45,020 nucleotides of DNA from Alphaproteobacteria bacterium (GCA_028817795.1 JAPPOU010000105.1:1-45020); one strand, 5' to 3'. Positions 8,408 to 19,277 are shown, counted from the first letter of the stretch. A program made the numbers and translations. The notes: a model not told the origin generated them from the sequence alone.

Positions 8408-9814
8408 ATGCCCCAGCCCCGCACACTCTTCCAGAAAATATGGGACAGCCACGTTGTCCACAAAAACGATGACGGCACCTGCGTTTTATATATCGACCGC
8501 CATCTGGTGCACGAAGTCACATCGCCGCAGGCTTTTGAAGGTTTGCGGATGGCGAGCCGCAAAGTGCGCCGCCCGGATGCCACGCTGGCCGTTGCAGACC
8601 ACAACGTGCCGACATCTGACAGATCAAAAGGGATCAGCGATCCGGAATCACGCCTGCAGATCGAGACACTTACCAAAAACTGCAATGAATTCGGCATCAC
8701 GCTGTTTGACATGAACGATAAACGGCAGGGCATTGTGCATGTCGTGGGGCCGGAGCAAGGATTAACCCAGCCCGGTATGACAATTGTCTGCGGTGATAGC
8801 CATACATCCACTCACGGTGCTTTTGGCGCGCTAGCCTTTGGCATTGGCACATCGGAAGTGGAGCACGTGCTGGCCACGCAAACCCTGTTGCAAAAACCCG
8901 CCAAAAACATGCGCATTACCGTTGATGGTACACTGGGCGCTGGCGTGACGGCCAAAGACGTGGTACTGGCCATTATCGGCACAATCGGCACGGCGGGCGG
9001 CACGGGATACGTGGTCGAGTTTGCGGGCAGCGTTATTCGTGATCTGTCGATGGAAGGCCGCATGACCGTATGCAACATGACGATCGAGGGTGGCGCGCGC
9101 GCAGGATTGATCGCGCCCGATGAAACAACCTTTGAATACATCAAGGGTCGACCCTATGCGCCCCAAGGGGATGACTTTGAAAAAGCTGTCTCTTACTGGA
9201 AAAACCTTGCATCAGATGACGGCGCCACATACGACAAGGAAGTTACATTAAAAGCCGCAGATATCGCGCCGCAGGTCACATGGGGCACATCGCCCGAAGA
9301 CGCGCTGCCCATCACTGCCAGCGTGCCCGACCCTGCCAATACGAATGACCCTGCCAGAAAAGCCGCCATGGAACGCGCCCTTTCATACATGGGGCTGGCT
9401 GCCGGGCAAAAACTGACAGATGTCAAAATCGACAAGGTCTTTATTGGTTCCTGTACCAATGGCCGGATCGAGGATATGCGCGCTGTCGCCACCATCGCCA
9501 AGGGGCGCAAGGTGGCAGAAGGCGTTTATGCCATGATCGTTCCCGGATCGGGCCTTGTCAAAGCACAGGCGGAGCAAGAGGGGCTGGATAAAATTTTTAT
9601 TGAGGCCGGTTTCGACTGGCGCGAGCCCGGCTGTTCCATGTGTCTTGCCATGAACGCCGATAGGCTGGAGCCGGGCGAGCGCTGCGCTGCCACATCCAAC
9701 CGCAACTTTGAAGGGCGGCAGGGCAAAGGGGGGCGCACGCATTTGATGAGTCCTGCTATGGCGGCGGCTGCGGCGGTGACGGGGCGACTGGCGGATGTGA
9801 GGGAGTTGTCTTGA
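8408..9814 (+). CDS. leuC: 3-isopropylmalate dehydratase large subunit
   Basis: [68 protein letters not shown]. Confidence 0.97.
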   Translation: MPQPRTLFQKIWDSHVVHKNDDGTCVLYIDRHLVHEVTSPQAFEGLRMASRKVRRPDATLAVADHNVPTSDRSKGISDPESRLQIETLTKNCNEFGITLFDMNDKRQGIVHVVGPEQGLTQPGMTIVCGDSHTSTHGAFGALAFGIGTSEVEHVLATQTLLQKPAKNMRITVDGTLGAGVTAKDVVLAIIGTIGTAGGTGYVVEFAGSVIRDLSMEGRMTVCNMTIEGGARAGLIAPDETTFEYIKGRPYAPQGDDFEKAVSYWKNLASDDGATYDKEVTLKAADIAPQVTWGTSPEDALPITASVPDPANTNDPARKAAMERALSYMGLAAGQKLTDVKIDKVFIGSCTNGRIEDMRAVATIAKGRKVAEGVYAMIVPGSGLVKAQAEQEGLDKIFIEAGFDWREPGCSMCLAMNADRLEPGERCAATSNRNFEGRQGKGGRTHLMSPAMAAAAAVTGRLADVRELS

Positions 9815-9815
9815 C

Positions 9816-10352
9816 TTGGAAATGAACCTACTAACAGAAAAAAAAATTAGCAAAGATATTCCCCATAGAAATGGGGATGAATATTTTGAAGACTTCGGCA
9901 TTTTCATAGACGTCTTCAATTCTGAAACAGACCGTGGGAAAGTGCTAATAGCGCTAAGTTATATAGACGAGCTTTTAAGACGCACGTTATTGGCTTTTTT
10001 AACAGAAAATGATGTAAGCCTTAAATTGGTTGATGGATTTAACGCGCCACTAGGTACACTCTCCACAAGAAATGCAATTGCTTATTCTCTTGGCTTGATT
10101 TTGGATATTGAGTATCAGGATATTGAAACTTTAAGAAAAATACGAAATTTATACGCGCATAATGTGCACACATCTTTTGAAAACGAGAAAATTATAAATT
10201 TATGCAAGAATCTCAGAATGGCACATTCGACAACCACAGAAACAAAAGAAAGATTTTGCACATCTGCCATAGGTATTATCACTGGTTTTTCCGGCAGAGC
10301 CGAATGCGTACATAAATATAAGTTATCACCATGTGTTTGGGCCGAAAAATAA
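9816..10352 (+). CDS. MtlR (mannitol repressor)-family-like protein
   Basis: ETDRGKVLIALSYIDELLRRTLLAFL; GFNAPLGTLSTRNAIAYSLGLI; LRKIRNLYAHNVH; noticeably AT-rich. Confidence 0.65.
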   Translation: MEMNLLTEKKISKDIPHRNGDEYFEDFGIFIDVFNSETDRGKVLIALSYIDELLRRTLLAFLTENDVSLKLVDGFNAPLGTLSTRNAIAYSLGLILDIEYQDIETLRKIRNLYAHNVHTSFENEKIINLCKNLRMAHSTTTETKERFCTSAIGIITGFSGRAECVHKYKLSPCVWAEK

Positions 10353-10373
10353 ACCTATAGAAAGATGTACACC

Positions 10374-10985
10374 ATGCAAAAATTCACCACACTCAAATCC
10401 ATCGCCGCCCCCCTCGACATGATAAATGTCGATACCGACATGATTATCCCCAAGCAGTTCTTAAAAACCATCCAGCGGACAGGGCTTGGGAAATTTTTGT
10501 TGAACGACCTGCGTTATAACGACGACGGCAGTGAAAAACCGGATTTTGTTTTGAACAAACCGGAATACAGGAGTGCAAACATACTGGTGGCGGGCGATAA
10601 TTTTGGCTGCGGGTCATCCCGCGAGCATGCGCCATGGGCGCTTTTGGATTTTGGTATCCGCTGCGTGATCGCGCCGTCCTTTGCCGATATTTTTTACAAC
10701 AACTGTTTTAAAAACGGCATCCTGCCCATCGCCCTGCCCAAAGATCAGGTTGACGCGCTAATGGACAAAGCAAAAGAAGGACGCGAAATTGCCGTGGACC
10801 TAAGCGACCAGACCGTCCGCGCGGGCAACGATGTTGTCTTTTCCTTCGAGATTGACCCGTTCCGCCAGCACTGCCTGTTGAACGGCCTTGATGATATCGG
10901 GATTACGATGGCGCAGGCGGCAGAGATTGACGGGTTTGAGGCGCAGCAGTCTTCTTTGCAGCCCTGGCTTTACGCGAAAAAATAG
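10374..10985 (+). CDS. leuD: 3-isopropylmalate dehydratase small subunit
   Basis: [44 protein letters not shown]. Confidence 0.97.
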   Translation: MQKFTTLKSIAAPLDMINVDTDMIIPKQFLKTIQRTGLGKFLLNDLRYNDDGSEKPDFVLNKPEYRSANILVAGDNFGCGSSREHAPWALLDFGIRCVIAPSFADIFYNNCFKNGILPIALPKDQVDALMDKAKEGREIAVDLSDQTVRAGNDVVFSFEIDPFRQHCLLNGLDDIGITMAQAAEIDGFEAQQSSLQPWLYAKK

Positions 10986-11289
10986 CGCCCAAACGGCTAT
11001 CCCGCACCAGGCCCCATGTCCGCCCTGCCTGCCTGATGCTTTCATAGCCCGTTATCATGGCGCCCGCGCTAAAAATAGCTGCCAGCGGCAGCGCAAATAC
11101 AAAAGATACCGGGTTTTGCAAGGCGAACAATATTGTACCGGCAACCGCGAACCCACCACTGGCCGTCCCGCCCGCGCAGATTGTTCCCGCAGCCATGGTT
11201 CCCAAAAGGCCGGGACCGTCATCGTCTTTCGGATTGGCGGCAGCCTCTTTGAAATCTTTGATGCAGGAACGTATCGCGCTGCGTATCAT
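10903..11289 (-). CDS. Hypothetical Gly/Ala-rich membrane protein
   Basis: ORF with two hydrophobic segments; overlaps the 3' end of leuD in antisense. Confidence 0.45.
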   Translation of the reverse strand: MIRSAIRSCIKDFKEAAANPKDDDGPGLLGTMAAGTICAGGTASGGFAVAGTILFALQNPVSFVFALPLAAIFSAGAMITGYESIRQAGRTWGLVRDSRLGAIFSRKARAAKKTAAPQTRQSLPPAPS

Positions 11290-11292
11290 ATA

Positions 11293-11622
11293 TTACCGCC
11301 CCGGCTTTGGCGGACGTTGCGCAGATACAGGCTTGTGTATGCGCTGCTCCTCAACCCGTTCTACTGAAGGCAGCCTTTGCAGGCGGGATGCAAAGTCCGT
11401 ATTGCAAACAACCGTCACGCTGCCAATGCTTTCGTTCACCTGCCGTACCTGCGGCGGGTTCTTATCACCGCCTTGCAGCCGGATCAGGTCTCTAATCTCT
11501 TGCGCCATGGCTTGGGTTTTATGCGCGCGCGTGGCCGCGCCCGTCTTGTCCAGCCAGCCCTTGGCATAGACGTTCCAGGCACGCTGCGGCCCATCATCAG
11601 GATTGCTTTTTTTCAGCTTCAT
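11293..11622 (-). CDS. Small hypothetical protein with peptidase-inhibitor-I9-like C-terminal segment
   Basis: ORF; SVTVVCNTDFASRLQRLPSVERVEEQ resembles the end of an I9 propeptide fold. Confidence 0.5.
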   Translation of the reverse strand: MKLKKSNPDDGPQRAWNVYAKGWLDKTGAATRAHKTQAMAQEIRDLIRLQGGDKNPPQVRQVNESIGSVTVVCNTDFASRLQRLPSVERVEEQRIHKPVSAQRPPKPGR

Positions 11623-11700
11623 GGTGAAATTACCCTTTAATAGCTCGTGAAGTGACTGATCTTATTCAATTTTAATCGCTGCATAAAGTATTTTTTCATA

Positions 11701-11728
11701 TTGACAGAATGTTTAACGACATTATAAT
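11701..11728 (+). promoter_or_regulatory. Putative sigma70 promoter (TTGACA-N16-TATAAT)
   Basis: TTGACA 11701-11706, TATAAT 11723-11728, about 70 bp upstream of the 11798 CDS. Confidence 0.65.
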
Positions 11729-11797
11729 CCCGATGCTGGAATTTTTTGATACAACGCTTGATACAGCGGTTGCGCCTGAAAGCAAAAGGTTATTGTT

Positions 11798-12307
11798 ATG
11801 ATAAACAAAAAAACACTTCAAAGAGCCGCGCTCACACTCTCGCTCGCCTTTGGCGGCGTTGCCTGTGGCGGCGGGGGCTACTATCACAGCCGCACTACCA
11901 CATCCAGCCAATGGGGATATGGGCCGCAGCAAACAACCACAACAACGACGACAACAACCCAAACAACTACAACGTCGCAACAATACGGCCCGGCGCCTGT
12001 TGGTGCCCGCGCAAGCGCGAGCTTTCATTATGCCGCACCGCCGCCACCGCGCCCTACAACAATTATTGTGCAGCAACAACCACCACAAAGGCAGCGGGCA
12101 CGACGCGCCCGGTCAGCAGCAGCACAGCAAACAACAATTATTATAAACAACAACGCGCCCGCCGCCACAAAGCCCGATCGCAGACACAGGGCCGGGAAAA
12201 GACCCCACAAAGCGCGCAGCCATGACAAGGCCCGCCGTGGCGGCAACGACAGACGCCCTGATCGCGGACGTTCACCGGGCCGGAATTTGCGCCGTGGCGA
12301 TTGGTAA
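11798..12307 (+). CDS. Low-complexity putative lipoprotein (Thr/Gln-rich centre, Arg/Lys-rich C-terminus)
   Basis: Signal peptide with lipobox-like GVAC; QQTTTTTTTTTQTTTTSQQYG; PPPPRP; basic tail. Frame supported by signal peptide and promoter. Confidence 0.6.
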   Translation: MINKKTLQRAALTLSLAFGGVACGGGGYYHSRTTTSSQWGYGPQQTTTTTTTTTQTTTTSQQYGPAPVGARASASFHYAAPPPPRPTTIIVQQQPPQRQRARRARSAAAQQTTIIINNNAPAATKPDRRHRAGKRPHKARSHDKARRGGNDRRPDRGRSPGRNLRRGDW

Positions 12308-12316
12308 GCACGCGGC

Positions 12317-13426
12317 ATGACCAAAAACAGCCACCATATCGCCATTTTAGCCGGTGACGGCATCGGGCCAGAGATTATGGCGGAAGCCCAGCGCGTGATA
12401 ACATGGCTGAACGACAATGCAGATACGGCTGTTGACATGACGCCCACCCCCGTGGGCGGCGCGGGCATTGATGCCGCAGGCGTTCCGCTGCCTGATGACA
12501 CGCTGGATTTGTGCAAAAAAACGGATGCTATTTTGTTCGGCTCCGTTGGTGGTCCCAAATGGGATAACGTTGCCTATGACCTCCGCCCCGAAGCCGGGCT
12601 TTTGGAATTGCGCAAAAAGCTGGACCTGTTCGCCAACCTTAGGCCCGCCAAGGTGTATGATGCGCTAATCGATGCCTCAACGCTGAAACCGGACATTGTA
12701 AAAGGCCTTGATATCTTGATTGTCCGCGAACTGACGGGCGGCGTTTACTTTGGCCAGCCACGCGGCATTGAAACTCTGCCCGACGGCCAGCGGCGCGGCT
12801 TTAACACGCAGGTTTACACGACACACGAAATTGAACGCGTGGCCGAAGTCGCTTTTGACATGGCCCGAAAACGCGCAAAACGCGTCTGCTCGGCGGAAAA
12901 GGCCAATGTCATGGAATCCGGCAAGCTGTGGCGGGAAGAGATTACAGCCCTTCACGGTGAAAAACACACCGATATCGAACTCACCCATATGTACGCCGAC
13001 AACTGCGCCATGCAATTGTTGCGTAACCCCGCGCAATTTGACGTGATTGTCACAGATAACCTGTTTGGCGACATTTTATCTGACGAAGCCGCCATGTTGA
13101 CGGGATCGCTGGGGATGCTGCCCTCAGCTTCACTGGGCGCAGAGCGTAAAGACGGCACACGGCCTGCGCTGTTTGAACCCATTCACGGCTCTGCTCCTGA
13201 CATTGCAGGAAAAGGCATTGCAAACCCGCTGGCCATGATTGGCAGCGTGGCCATGATGTTCCGCTATGCGCTGAACCGGGGTGATATTGCAGACAAGCTG
13301 GAAAACGCCATCGCCGCTGTACTGGATAAAGGCTATCGCACCGCCGATATCGCGGAACAAGGCGCAAAATACATTTCAACAACAGACATGGGCAACGCCC
13401 TGATTGCTACACTGGAAGACATTTAA
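12317..13426 (+). CDS. leuB: 3-isopropylmalate dehydrogenase
   Basis: [61 protein letters not shown]. Confidence 0.97.
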   Translation: MTKNSHHIAILAGDGIGPEIMAEAQRVITWLNDNADTAVDMTPTPVGGAGIDAAGVPLPDDTLDLCKKTDAILFGSVGGPKWDNVAYDLRPEAGLLELRKKLDLFANLRPAKVYDALIDASTLKPDIVKGLDILIVRELTGGVYFGQPRGIETLPDGQRRGFNTQVYTTHEIERVAEVAFDMARKRAKRVCSAEKANVMESGKLWREEITALHGEKHTDIELTHMYADNCAMQLLRNPAQFDVIVTDNLFGDILSDEAAMLTGSLGMLPSASLGAERKDGTRPALFEPIHGSAPDIAGKGIANPLAMIGSVAMMFRYALNRGDIADKLENAIAAVLDKGYRTADIAEQGAKYISTTDMGNALIATLEDI

Positions 13427-13429
13427 GAC

Positions 13430-14425
13430 ATGAAAAAAACACTTGATATTGTTGCCGTCGGCGCCCCTGCCGTTGACTTGCAGTTTTTTGCTGACGATGC
13501 GTTTTTGGCGCAGCAAGGTTTAAAGAAAGGCCAAAGCACAGCCACAACAACGCAACACATCGCCGATGCGCTCAAAGGACATGACGTTGTCAAAACGCCG
13601 GGCGGGGCCTGCACAAACGTCGTCACCGGCATAGCGCTGCACAGCGGGCGGGCCGCAATGATCGGCAAAATCGCCAATGATGAAAACGGCGTCTGGCTGG
13701 CACAAAAAATGAAGGAGGCGCATGTACAATTTGAGGCTGCCGTGACAACAAGCGACAGTGCAACGGCCTGCATTGCCGTTATCACCACGCCGGATGCAGA
13801 GCGCAGCTTTCTTTATGTCGGGCAAGTCGCAGGATACGAGCTGGCCCCTGAAGACATTGATGAAACAACCATTGCGCGGGCGCGTTACACCTATATCGAT
13901 TCCTTTTTGTCATTCAGCGATTCCGGGCGGCAAGCCGCGCAACACGCCGCAGACGTTGCCAAAAGGCACAACAGCAAAGTCGCCGTATCCCTGAACAGCA
14001 AGGGGCATATCAACGACAACCCCCAGCACTTCCAGACACTCGCCCAAAAAGCAGACATCCTGTTGGGCGACCAAAAGGAATTCATGACCCTGTTCAAGAC
14101 AGACAGCATGGATACGGTATACGAAGAACTGCACAAGCTTGGTTGCATGGCGGCCATCACGGCCGGTGCCGCCGGATCCCACATTGTCCACGCGGGCAAG
14201 GTTACACATATTCCTGCGCAAAAAGTTAAAAACGTTGTCGATACTTCCGGTGCGGGCGACCAGTATGCGGCAGGGGTCCTGTTTGGCCTTGCCCGCCGGG
14301 CAACATTGGAAAAAAGTGCCGCGCAGGGAGCCGCATGGGCGGCGCACATTGTCCAGCACGCCGGTGCAGCGCCCCGCGACACGCTCAAACCTGCAAAAGC
14401 ACCACCCAAACCCAAATTAGGGTGA
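13430..14425 (+). CDS. PfkB-family sugar/nucleoside kinase
   Basis: GGACTNVVTGIALHSGRAAMIGKIANDENG; DTSGAGDQYAAGVLFGLA. Confidence 0.9.
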   Translation: MKKTLDIVAVGAPAVDLQFFADDAFLAQQGLKKGQSTATTTQHIADALKGHDVVKTPGGACTNVVTGIALHSGRAAMIGKIANDENGVWLAQKMKEAHVQFEAAVTTSDSATACIAVITTPDAERSFLYVGQVAGYELAPEDIDETTIARARYTYIDSFLSFSDSGRQAAQHAADVAKRHNSKVAVSLNSKGHINDNPQHFQTLAQKADILLGDQKEFMTLFKTDSMDTVYEELHKLGCMAAITAGAAGSHIVHAGKVTHIPAQKVKNVVDTSGAGDQYAAGVLFGLARRATLEKSAAQGAAWAAHIVQHAGAAPRDTLKPAKAPPKPKLG

Positions 14426-14480
14426 CGCCGCCGTATGCCTTTGCTAGAGTTTTGAGCGGGGTATAAAAGCGGAGGGGGCA

Positions 14481-15875
14481 ATGTCCACACGTAAATCTTT
14501 CGGAAAAAAGCTGTTTTTCGCGCTCTGCGGCCTTTTGGGGGTGGCTCTACTATTTTTGCCGCCCACAGGCAGTAACGCCGCCAAGGGCGATTTGGTCCAT
14601 GCCGTAAAAATCAGCGGCGCGATCACACCCGCCACTTACGAGCTTATCAGCCGCCATATCAAAATCGCCAACGACAGGGGCGCAACGGCACTGGTGCTGG
14701 AAATGCATACGCCCGGCGGGCTTTATGATTCAACACAAGAGATCATTCAAGATATTCTTGATGCCCCCATTCCTGTCATCACCTATGTCAGCCCCTCAGG
14801 TTCGCACGCGGCATCTGCGGGCACCTATATCCTTTATGCCAGCCATATCGCGGCCATGGCACCCGGCACAAACATCGGCGCGGCAACGCCCGTACAAATG
14901 GGCGGCGGCATGGCGGCGGATGAGGAGAAAACAGACGATAAAAAGAAAAAGGAAGACAACACAGCGCCTGCCACCAACAAGGACGCGCTATCTCACAAAA
15001 TGGTGAATGATGCGACGGCTTACATTAAAACCCTTGCCGAATTGCGCGGGCGCAATATCAAATGGGCGGAAAAGGCTGTGCGCAAGGCGGAAACGCTGAC
15101 AGCCTCTGAAGCCTTGAAAGAAAAGGTCATCGACGCGATTGCTGACGACATTCAATCCCTTTTAGCAGACGTTGACGGCAAGACCGTAAAAATGGCGCGT
15201 GGCGCGACCATGGAACTGAAAACCAAGGATGCCAAAATCGCGTGGTTCGAACCCGACTGGCGCACCAAAATCCTTGAAATCATATCGCACCCCAATGTCG
15301 CCTTTTTGCTAATGAGCATCGGCGGTTACGGCCTGATCTATGAAATGGCGAACCCCGGCGCGTTTTTCCCCGGCGTCATTGGCGCGATCAGCCTGTTGCT
15401 GGCGCTTTATGCCATGAATGTTCTGCCTGTTAACTACACAGGCGTTCTTTTAATCTTCCTTGGCATCGCCTTAATGACGGGGGAGGCCTTTGTACCCTCA
15501 TTCGGGGTATTAGGCATCGGCGGGGCCATCGCTTTTGCAGGAGGGGCCATTATGTTGATCGACAGCAGCACGCCCGGTTTTGGGGTCGACCCATGGTTAA
15601 TTGCGCTTTTAACGGCCCTTAGCATTGGTATGCTGTCATTTCTGTTATCCATGCTGGTCAAGTCACACAACAAAACGCCGGAAACGGGACAGGAAGAATT
15701 GCTTTCGGCCATTGGCGAAGTCGTTACCTGGCTGGATGGCAAGGGCGATGTACGCGTGACGGGCGAAGTCTGGCAGGCTCGCACGGAAGATGCACTGATT
15801 ATTAAAGCCGGCGACAAGGTGAAAGTCGTCAAAATCGAGGGACTCTGCCTGATCGTGGAACCTCATAACACTTAA
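14481..15875 (+). CDS. NfeD family protein with N-terminal ClpP-class serine protease domain
   Basis: GAITPATYELISRHIKIANDRGATALVLEMHTPGG; SGSHAASAGTYILYASHIAAMAPGTNIGAATPV; multi-TM region; C-terminal OB-like domain. Confidence 0.92.
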   Translation: MSTRKSFGKKLFFALCGLLGVALLFLPPTGSNAAKGDLVHAVKISGAITPATYELISRHIKIANDRGATALVLEMHTPGGLYDSTQEIIQDILDAPIPVITYVSPSGSHAASAGTYILYASHIAAMAPGTNIGAATPVQMGGGMAADEEKTDDKKKKEDNTAPATNKDALSHKMVNDATAYIKTLAELRGRNIKWAEKAVRKAETLTASEALKEKVIDAIADDIQSLLADVDGKTVKMARGATMELKTKDAKIAWFEPDWRTKILEIISHPNVAFLLMSIGGYGLIYEMANPGAFFPGVIGAISLLLALYAMNVLPVNYTGVLLIFLGIALMTGEAFVPSFGVLGIGGAIAFAGGAIMLIDSSTPGFGVDPWLIALLTALSIGMLSFLLSMLVKSHNKTPETGQEELLSAIGEVVTWLDGKGDVRVTGEVWQARTEDALIIKAGDKVKVVKIEGLCLIVEPHNT

Positions 15876-15895
15876 AAAGAAACGGGAGTTTTAAC

Positions 15896-16639
15896 ATGCA
15901 TATCGGCGTCACACTGGCGATTGTTTTTTTTGTTTTCGTCTTCATCATGTCGGCCTTACGCGTTTTGCGCGAATACGAACGGGGCGTCACCTATACCTTT
16001 GGCCGCTATACAGGCACCAAGGGGCCGGGCATTATCTTTGTCTTTCCGGGCGTCCAGCAAATCGTTCGCGTCGATCTACGCGTACGCACCATCGACATTC
16101 CCAGCCAGGACGTGATTTCGAAAGATAACATCTCGGTAAAAGTGAACGCCGTCGTTTACTTCCGCGTCGTTACGCCAGACAATGCAATCAACAAGGTCAC
16201 GGACTTTATTCGCGCCACATCGGAACTGGCGCAAACCACGCTGCGCTCCGTCCTTGGCAAACACGATCTTGACGACATGCTGTCGGAACGCGACAAGCTC
16301 AGCTCCGACATTCGCGAAATTCTGGATGGCATGACGGACCAGTGGGGGATCAAGGTTTCGAACGTCGAACTAAAACACATAGACATCGCCGAAAGCATGA
16401 TCCGCGCCATTGGCCGCCAAGCCGAAGCCGAACGCGAGCGCCGCGCCAAGGTCATTTCGGCGGAAGGGGAACTGCAGGCCGCCAGCAAGCTTGTGGAAGC
16501 ATCCCGCATGCTCTCAACCGAGCAGGGCGCGATGCAGCTTCGCTATCTTTCTGCCGTGCAAGACATTGCAGGTGAAAAGACCAGCACAATCGTTTTGCCA
16601 GTGCCGCTGGATATTCTAAAACGGCTGGGGTCGGGTTAA
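15896..16639 (+). CDS. Slipin / stomatin-like SPFH protein
   Basis: SALRVLREYERGVTYTFGRYTGTKGPGIIFVFPGVQQIVRVDLRVRTIDIPSQDVISKDNISVKVNAVVYFRV; follows nfeD. Confidence 0.95.
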   Translation: MHIGVTLAIVFFVFVFIMSALRVLREYERGVTYTFGRYTGTKGPGIIFVFPGVQQIVRVDLRVRTIDIPSQDVISKDNISVKVNAVVYFRVVTPDNAINKVTDFIRATSELAQTTLRSVLGKHDLDDMLSERDKLSSDIREILDGMTDQWGIKVSNVELKHIDIAESMIRAIGRQAEAERERRAKVISAEGELQAASKLVEASRMLSTEQGAMQLRYLSAVQDIAGEKTSTIVLPVPLDILKRLGSG

Positions 16640-16699
16640 GAATGCAATTTATATCAATGGGATAACAGAATTATGGCGATAATCCTCTCAGCACACATC

Positions 16700-16812
16700 T
16701 GCGTCACCCCCGCCTCCGCGCGGGGGTCTGGTGTGCGCCAAAGGCGCACAACCCCTTAATTTGCACGTGCTTTGCACATGCGCCGGATGCCCGCGCAAGG
16801 CGGGCATGACGG
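16700..16812. repeat. Intergenic multi-hairpin element (copy 2)
   Basis: CCCCCGC-ctccgc-GCGGGGG, GTGCGCC-aaa-GGCGCAC, GCACGTGCTTTGCACATGC and GCCCGC-gcaa-GGCGGGC in succession. Confidence 0.7.
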
Positions 16813-16914
16813 GAAGCTGGTCGCCAATCCCGCTTCTGTCCTTCCAGACAGCACTTATAGATAAATCCCAGAAAATCTTTACATAAGAATAAAACCCTGC
16901 TAGAAGATACAGCC

Positions 16915-18258
16915 ATGAAAAAAGACGCAAAACAAACGACAGAAATCACAGGCGACGGCCCCAAGGTCGGAATTGTCAGCCTGGGCTGCCCCAAGGCCTT
17001 GGTGGATACCGAGCGCATTTTAACGCAGCTCCGGTCCGAGGGCTATCAGCTTACCCCGCAGTATGAAGACGCCAATGTCGTTATCGTGAATACCTGCGGC
17101 TTTCTCGACAGCGCCAAGGAAGAATCGCTGGAAGCCATCGGCGAAGCGATGGATGCGAACGGCAAGGTCATCGTGACGGGCTGCATGGGCGCGGAGCCTG
17201 AACAGATCACGAAAAAATTTCCCAAGGTTCTGGCCGTCACCGGCCCGCAGCAATATGAAGCCGTCGTGGGTGCCGTCCACAATGTCGCACCGCCTGCGCA
17301 TGATCCGTTTGTTGATTTGGTTCCCGACTACGGTATCAAGCTGACGCCCCGCCACTATGCCTATTTGAAAATTTCCGAGGGCTGCAACAACCGCTGCACA
17401 TTCTGCATTATCCCGTCGCTGCGCGGCGATCTGGTTTCGCGCCCTGTTATTCAGGTACTGGCGGAAGCAGAGCGCCTTGTGAATGGCGGCGTCAAGGAAA
17501 TACTGGTCATTTCGCAAGATACCTCAGCCTATGGCGTTGATACGAAATATCAGCCCTACCCGTGGAGAAACCGTACGGTACGCACAAAGTTCATCGACCT
17601 CTGCCGCGAACTGGGCGAAATGGATGCATGGGTGCGCCTGCACTACGTCTATCCATACCCGCATGTGGATGAAGTGGTGGAATTGATGAACGAAGGCAAA
17701 GTTCTGCCCTATATCGATATCCCGTTCCAGCATGCATCACCAGCCGTCTTGAAAAACATGCGCCGCCCCGCGCATCAGGAAAAAACGCTGGACCGCGTGA
17801 AAGCTTGGCGCGCCGCCTGCCCTGATCTCACCATCCGCTCCACATTTATCGTCGGCTTTCCGGGCGAGACAGAAGAAGACTTTGAAATGCTCCTCGACTG
17901 GATGGAAGAGGCCGAGCTTGACCGCGTTGGTTGCTTTAAATACGAAGCCGTCGCAGGCGCCAAAGCCAACGACCTGCCGGGCGCAGTGCCGGAGGAGGTC
18001 AAGGAAGAACGCTTTCACCGCTTCATGTCACTACAGCAAGAGATCAGCCGCGAACGCCTTGCTAAAAAAGTGGGCCGCACCCTGCCTGTCATTATCGACA
18101 ACATGGGCACGGAAGGCTACGTGGGCCGCACGCAAGGCGACGCCCCTGAAATTGACGGCGTGGTTTACGTGACGGGCGAAGGGCTGAAACAAGGCGATAT
18201 CGCCAATGTGAAGATCACCAGCTCTGACGAATATGATTTGTTTGGGAACACTGTTTAA
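16915..18258 (+). CDS. rimO: Ribosomal protein S12 methylthiotransferase RimO
   Basis: [38 protein letters not shown] radical-SAM motif; [10 protein letters not shown]. Confidence 0.96.
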   Translation: MKKDAKQTTEITGDGPKVGIVSLGCPKALVDTERILTQLRSEGYQLTPQYEDANVVIVNTCGFLDSAKEESLEAIGEAMDANGKVIVTGCMGAEPEQITKKFPKVLAVTGPQQYEAVVGAVHNVAPPAHDPFVDLVPDYGIKLTPRHYAYLKISEGCNNRCTFCIIPSLRGDLVSRPVIQVLAEAERLVNGGVKEILVISQDTSAYGVDTKYQPYPWRNRTVRTKFIDLCRELGEMDAWVRLHYVYPYPHVDEVVELMNEGKVLPYIDIPFQHASPAVLKNMRRPAHQEKTLDRVKAWRAACPDLTIRSTFIVGFPGETEEDFEMLLDWMEEAELDRVGCFKYEAVAGAKANDLPGAVPEEVKEERFHRFMSLQQEISRERLAKKVGRTLPVIIDNMGTEGYVGRTQGDAPEIDGVVYVTGEGLKQGDIANVKITSSDEYDLFGNTV

Positions 18259-18354
18259 ACCTAATTAGAGCATCCAGCATTTAAAAAGGGACACGGGAAA
18301 TAAAATGTATGATTAGTTATTCTGGCCACTATAATCCGATGAACAATCAGTAAA

Positions 18355-18786
18355 TCACGGACAACGATCAACCAGTGAAAAACGACGGGCATCGTTCTGC
18401 ACCGGTTCATCAGGAGACAAAACGTGCCCCCCACCCGTCGGGACATCAAGGGCGACAGCCTCAAAAAACCACAGGGCCGGGCCATCGAGGCTGTGGCAAT
18501 AATCATGCGGCGATGGCTGGTCGATCTGGATCGTGCTGCCGGAAGACGCAAGGAGGCGTTCTCTGTCCGGATAGCGCACGCCATCCGGCAATGTTCCCTC
18601 CACAGACACGCCCAATACGCCATCTACACGGTTATCTTCCGTTGTCAGCGCTGCCGTCACGCGCACGCGCGGATGCGCCGTATCGGGTGCCATGCCAAGG
18701 CGCATATAGGGCTGCCCACCTGCGCAACCTGCTGAAAGCGCTGCAATAAAGGCAAGGCCGAGTTTGCTGCGTTTTGGTGTTTTCAT
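18355..18786 (-). CDS. Hypothetical lipoprotein
   Basis: MKTPKRSKLGLAFIAALSAGCAGG signal peptide with lipobox LSAGC. Confidence 0.6.
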   Translation of the reverse strand: MKTPKRSKLGLAFIAALSAGCAGGQPYMRLGMAPDTAHPRVRVTAALTTEDNRVDGVLGVSVEGTLPDGVRYPDRERLLASSGSTIQIDQPSPHDYCHSLDGPALWFFEAVALDVPTGGGHVLSPDEPVQNDARRFSLVDRCP

Positions 18787-18827
18787 GGTTTGTGATTCTC
18801 CAAGTGCCCGCCAAGGATAACAAACCG

Positions 18828-19277
18828 CTATTTACAATCAAACCTCATTCCATTGTTTCCGTTTTTCACGGAAACAACCGGCTTGGCGCTTTGTTGCTCT
18901 GGAGGGTAAGGGCAATTGAATTTATCAGTGATACCTGATGATGGTTCCTGCGACGTATTATCTTGTGAAGGCTCACCAAATCCCATTTTTGGTATGCCAA
19001 AAGCCAAGGCCGCCGCCACAGTAATGCCGGTTAGCCATGGCGCACCAGAATCACGCGCCCCTGAGGTCGCGGAATCAAGGGATGATAATGCCGTCCCCAA
19101 TAAACCGAATACACCGCCTGCAACAGCCGCCGCTGGAATAACCGGGCCAGAAAACAAGGTGACAATACCACCAACAGCCGCAGCGCCAATAACGCCAATA
19201 ATGCCCGCGCTGAAAGCGCCATGTACAAGCCCGCCCAGAAATTCTCTCTCCCTATCATTTTGCAGCATTCTAAGCAT
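18828..19277 (-). CDS. Hypothetical Gly-rich membrane protein
   Basis: GAFSAGIIGVIGAAAVGGIVTLF and VIPAAAVAGGVFGLLGTAL; upstream TTGACA-N17-TACTTT promoter candidate. Confidence 0.55.
   Translation of the reverse strand: MLRMLQNDREREFLGGLVHGAFSAGIIGVIGAAAVGGIVTLFSGPVIPAAAVAGGVFGLLGTALSSLDSATSGARDSGAPWLTGITVAAALAFGIPKMGFGEPSQDNTSQEPSSGITDKFNCPYPPEQQSAKPVVSVKNGNNGMRFDCK

Noticed and set aside
11936-11990. ACA/ACG-rich repeat considered as a CRISPR array or microsatellite
   Set aside because: No repeat-spacer structure; it is a Thr/Gln codon run within a plausible lipoprotein gene.
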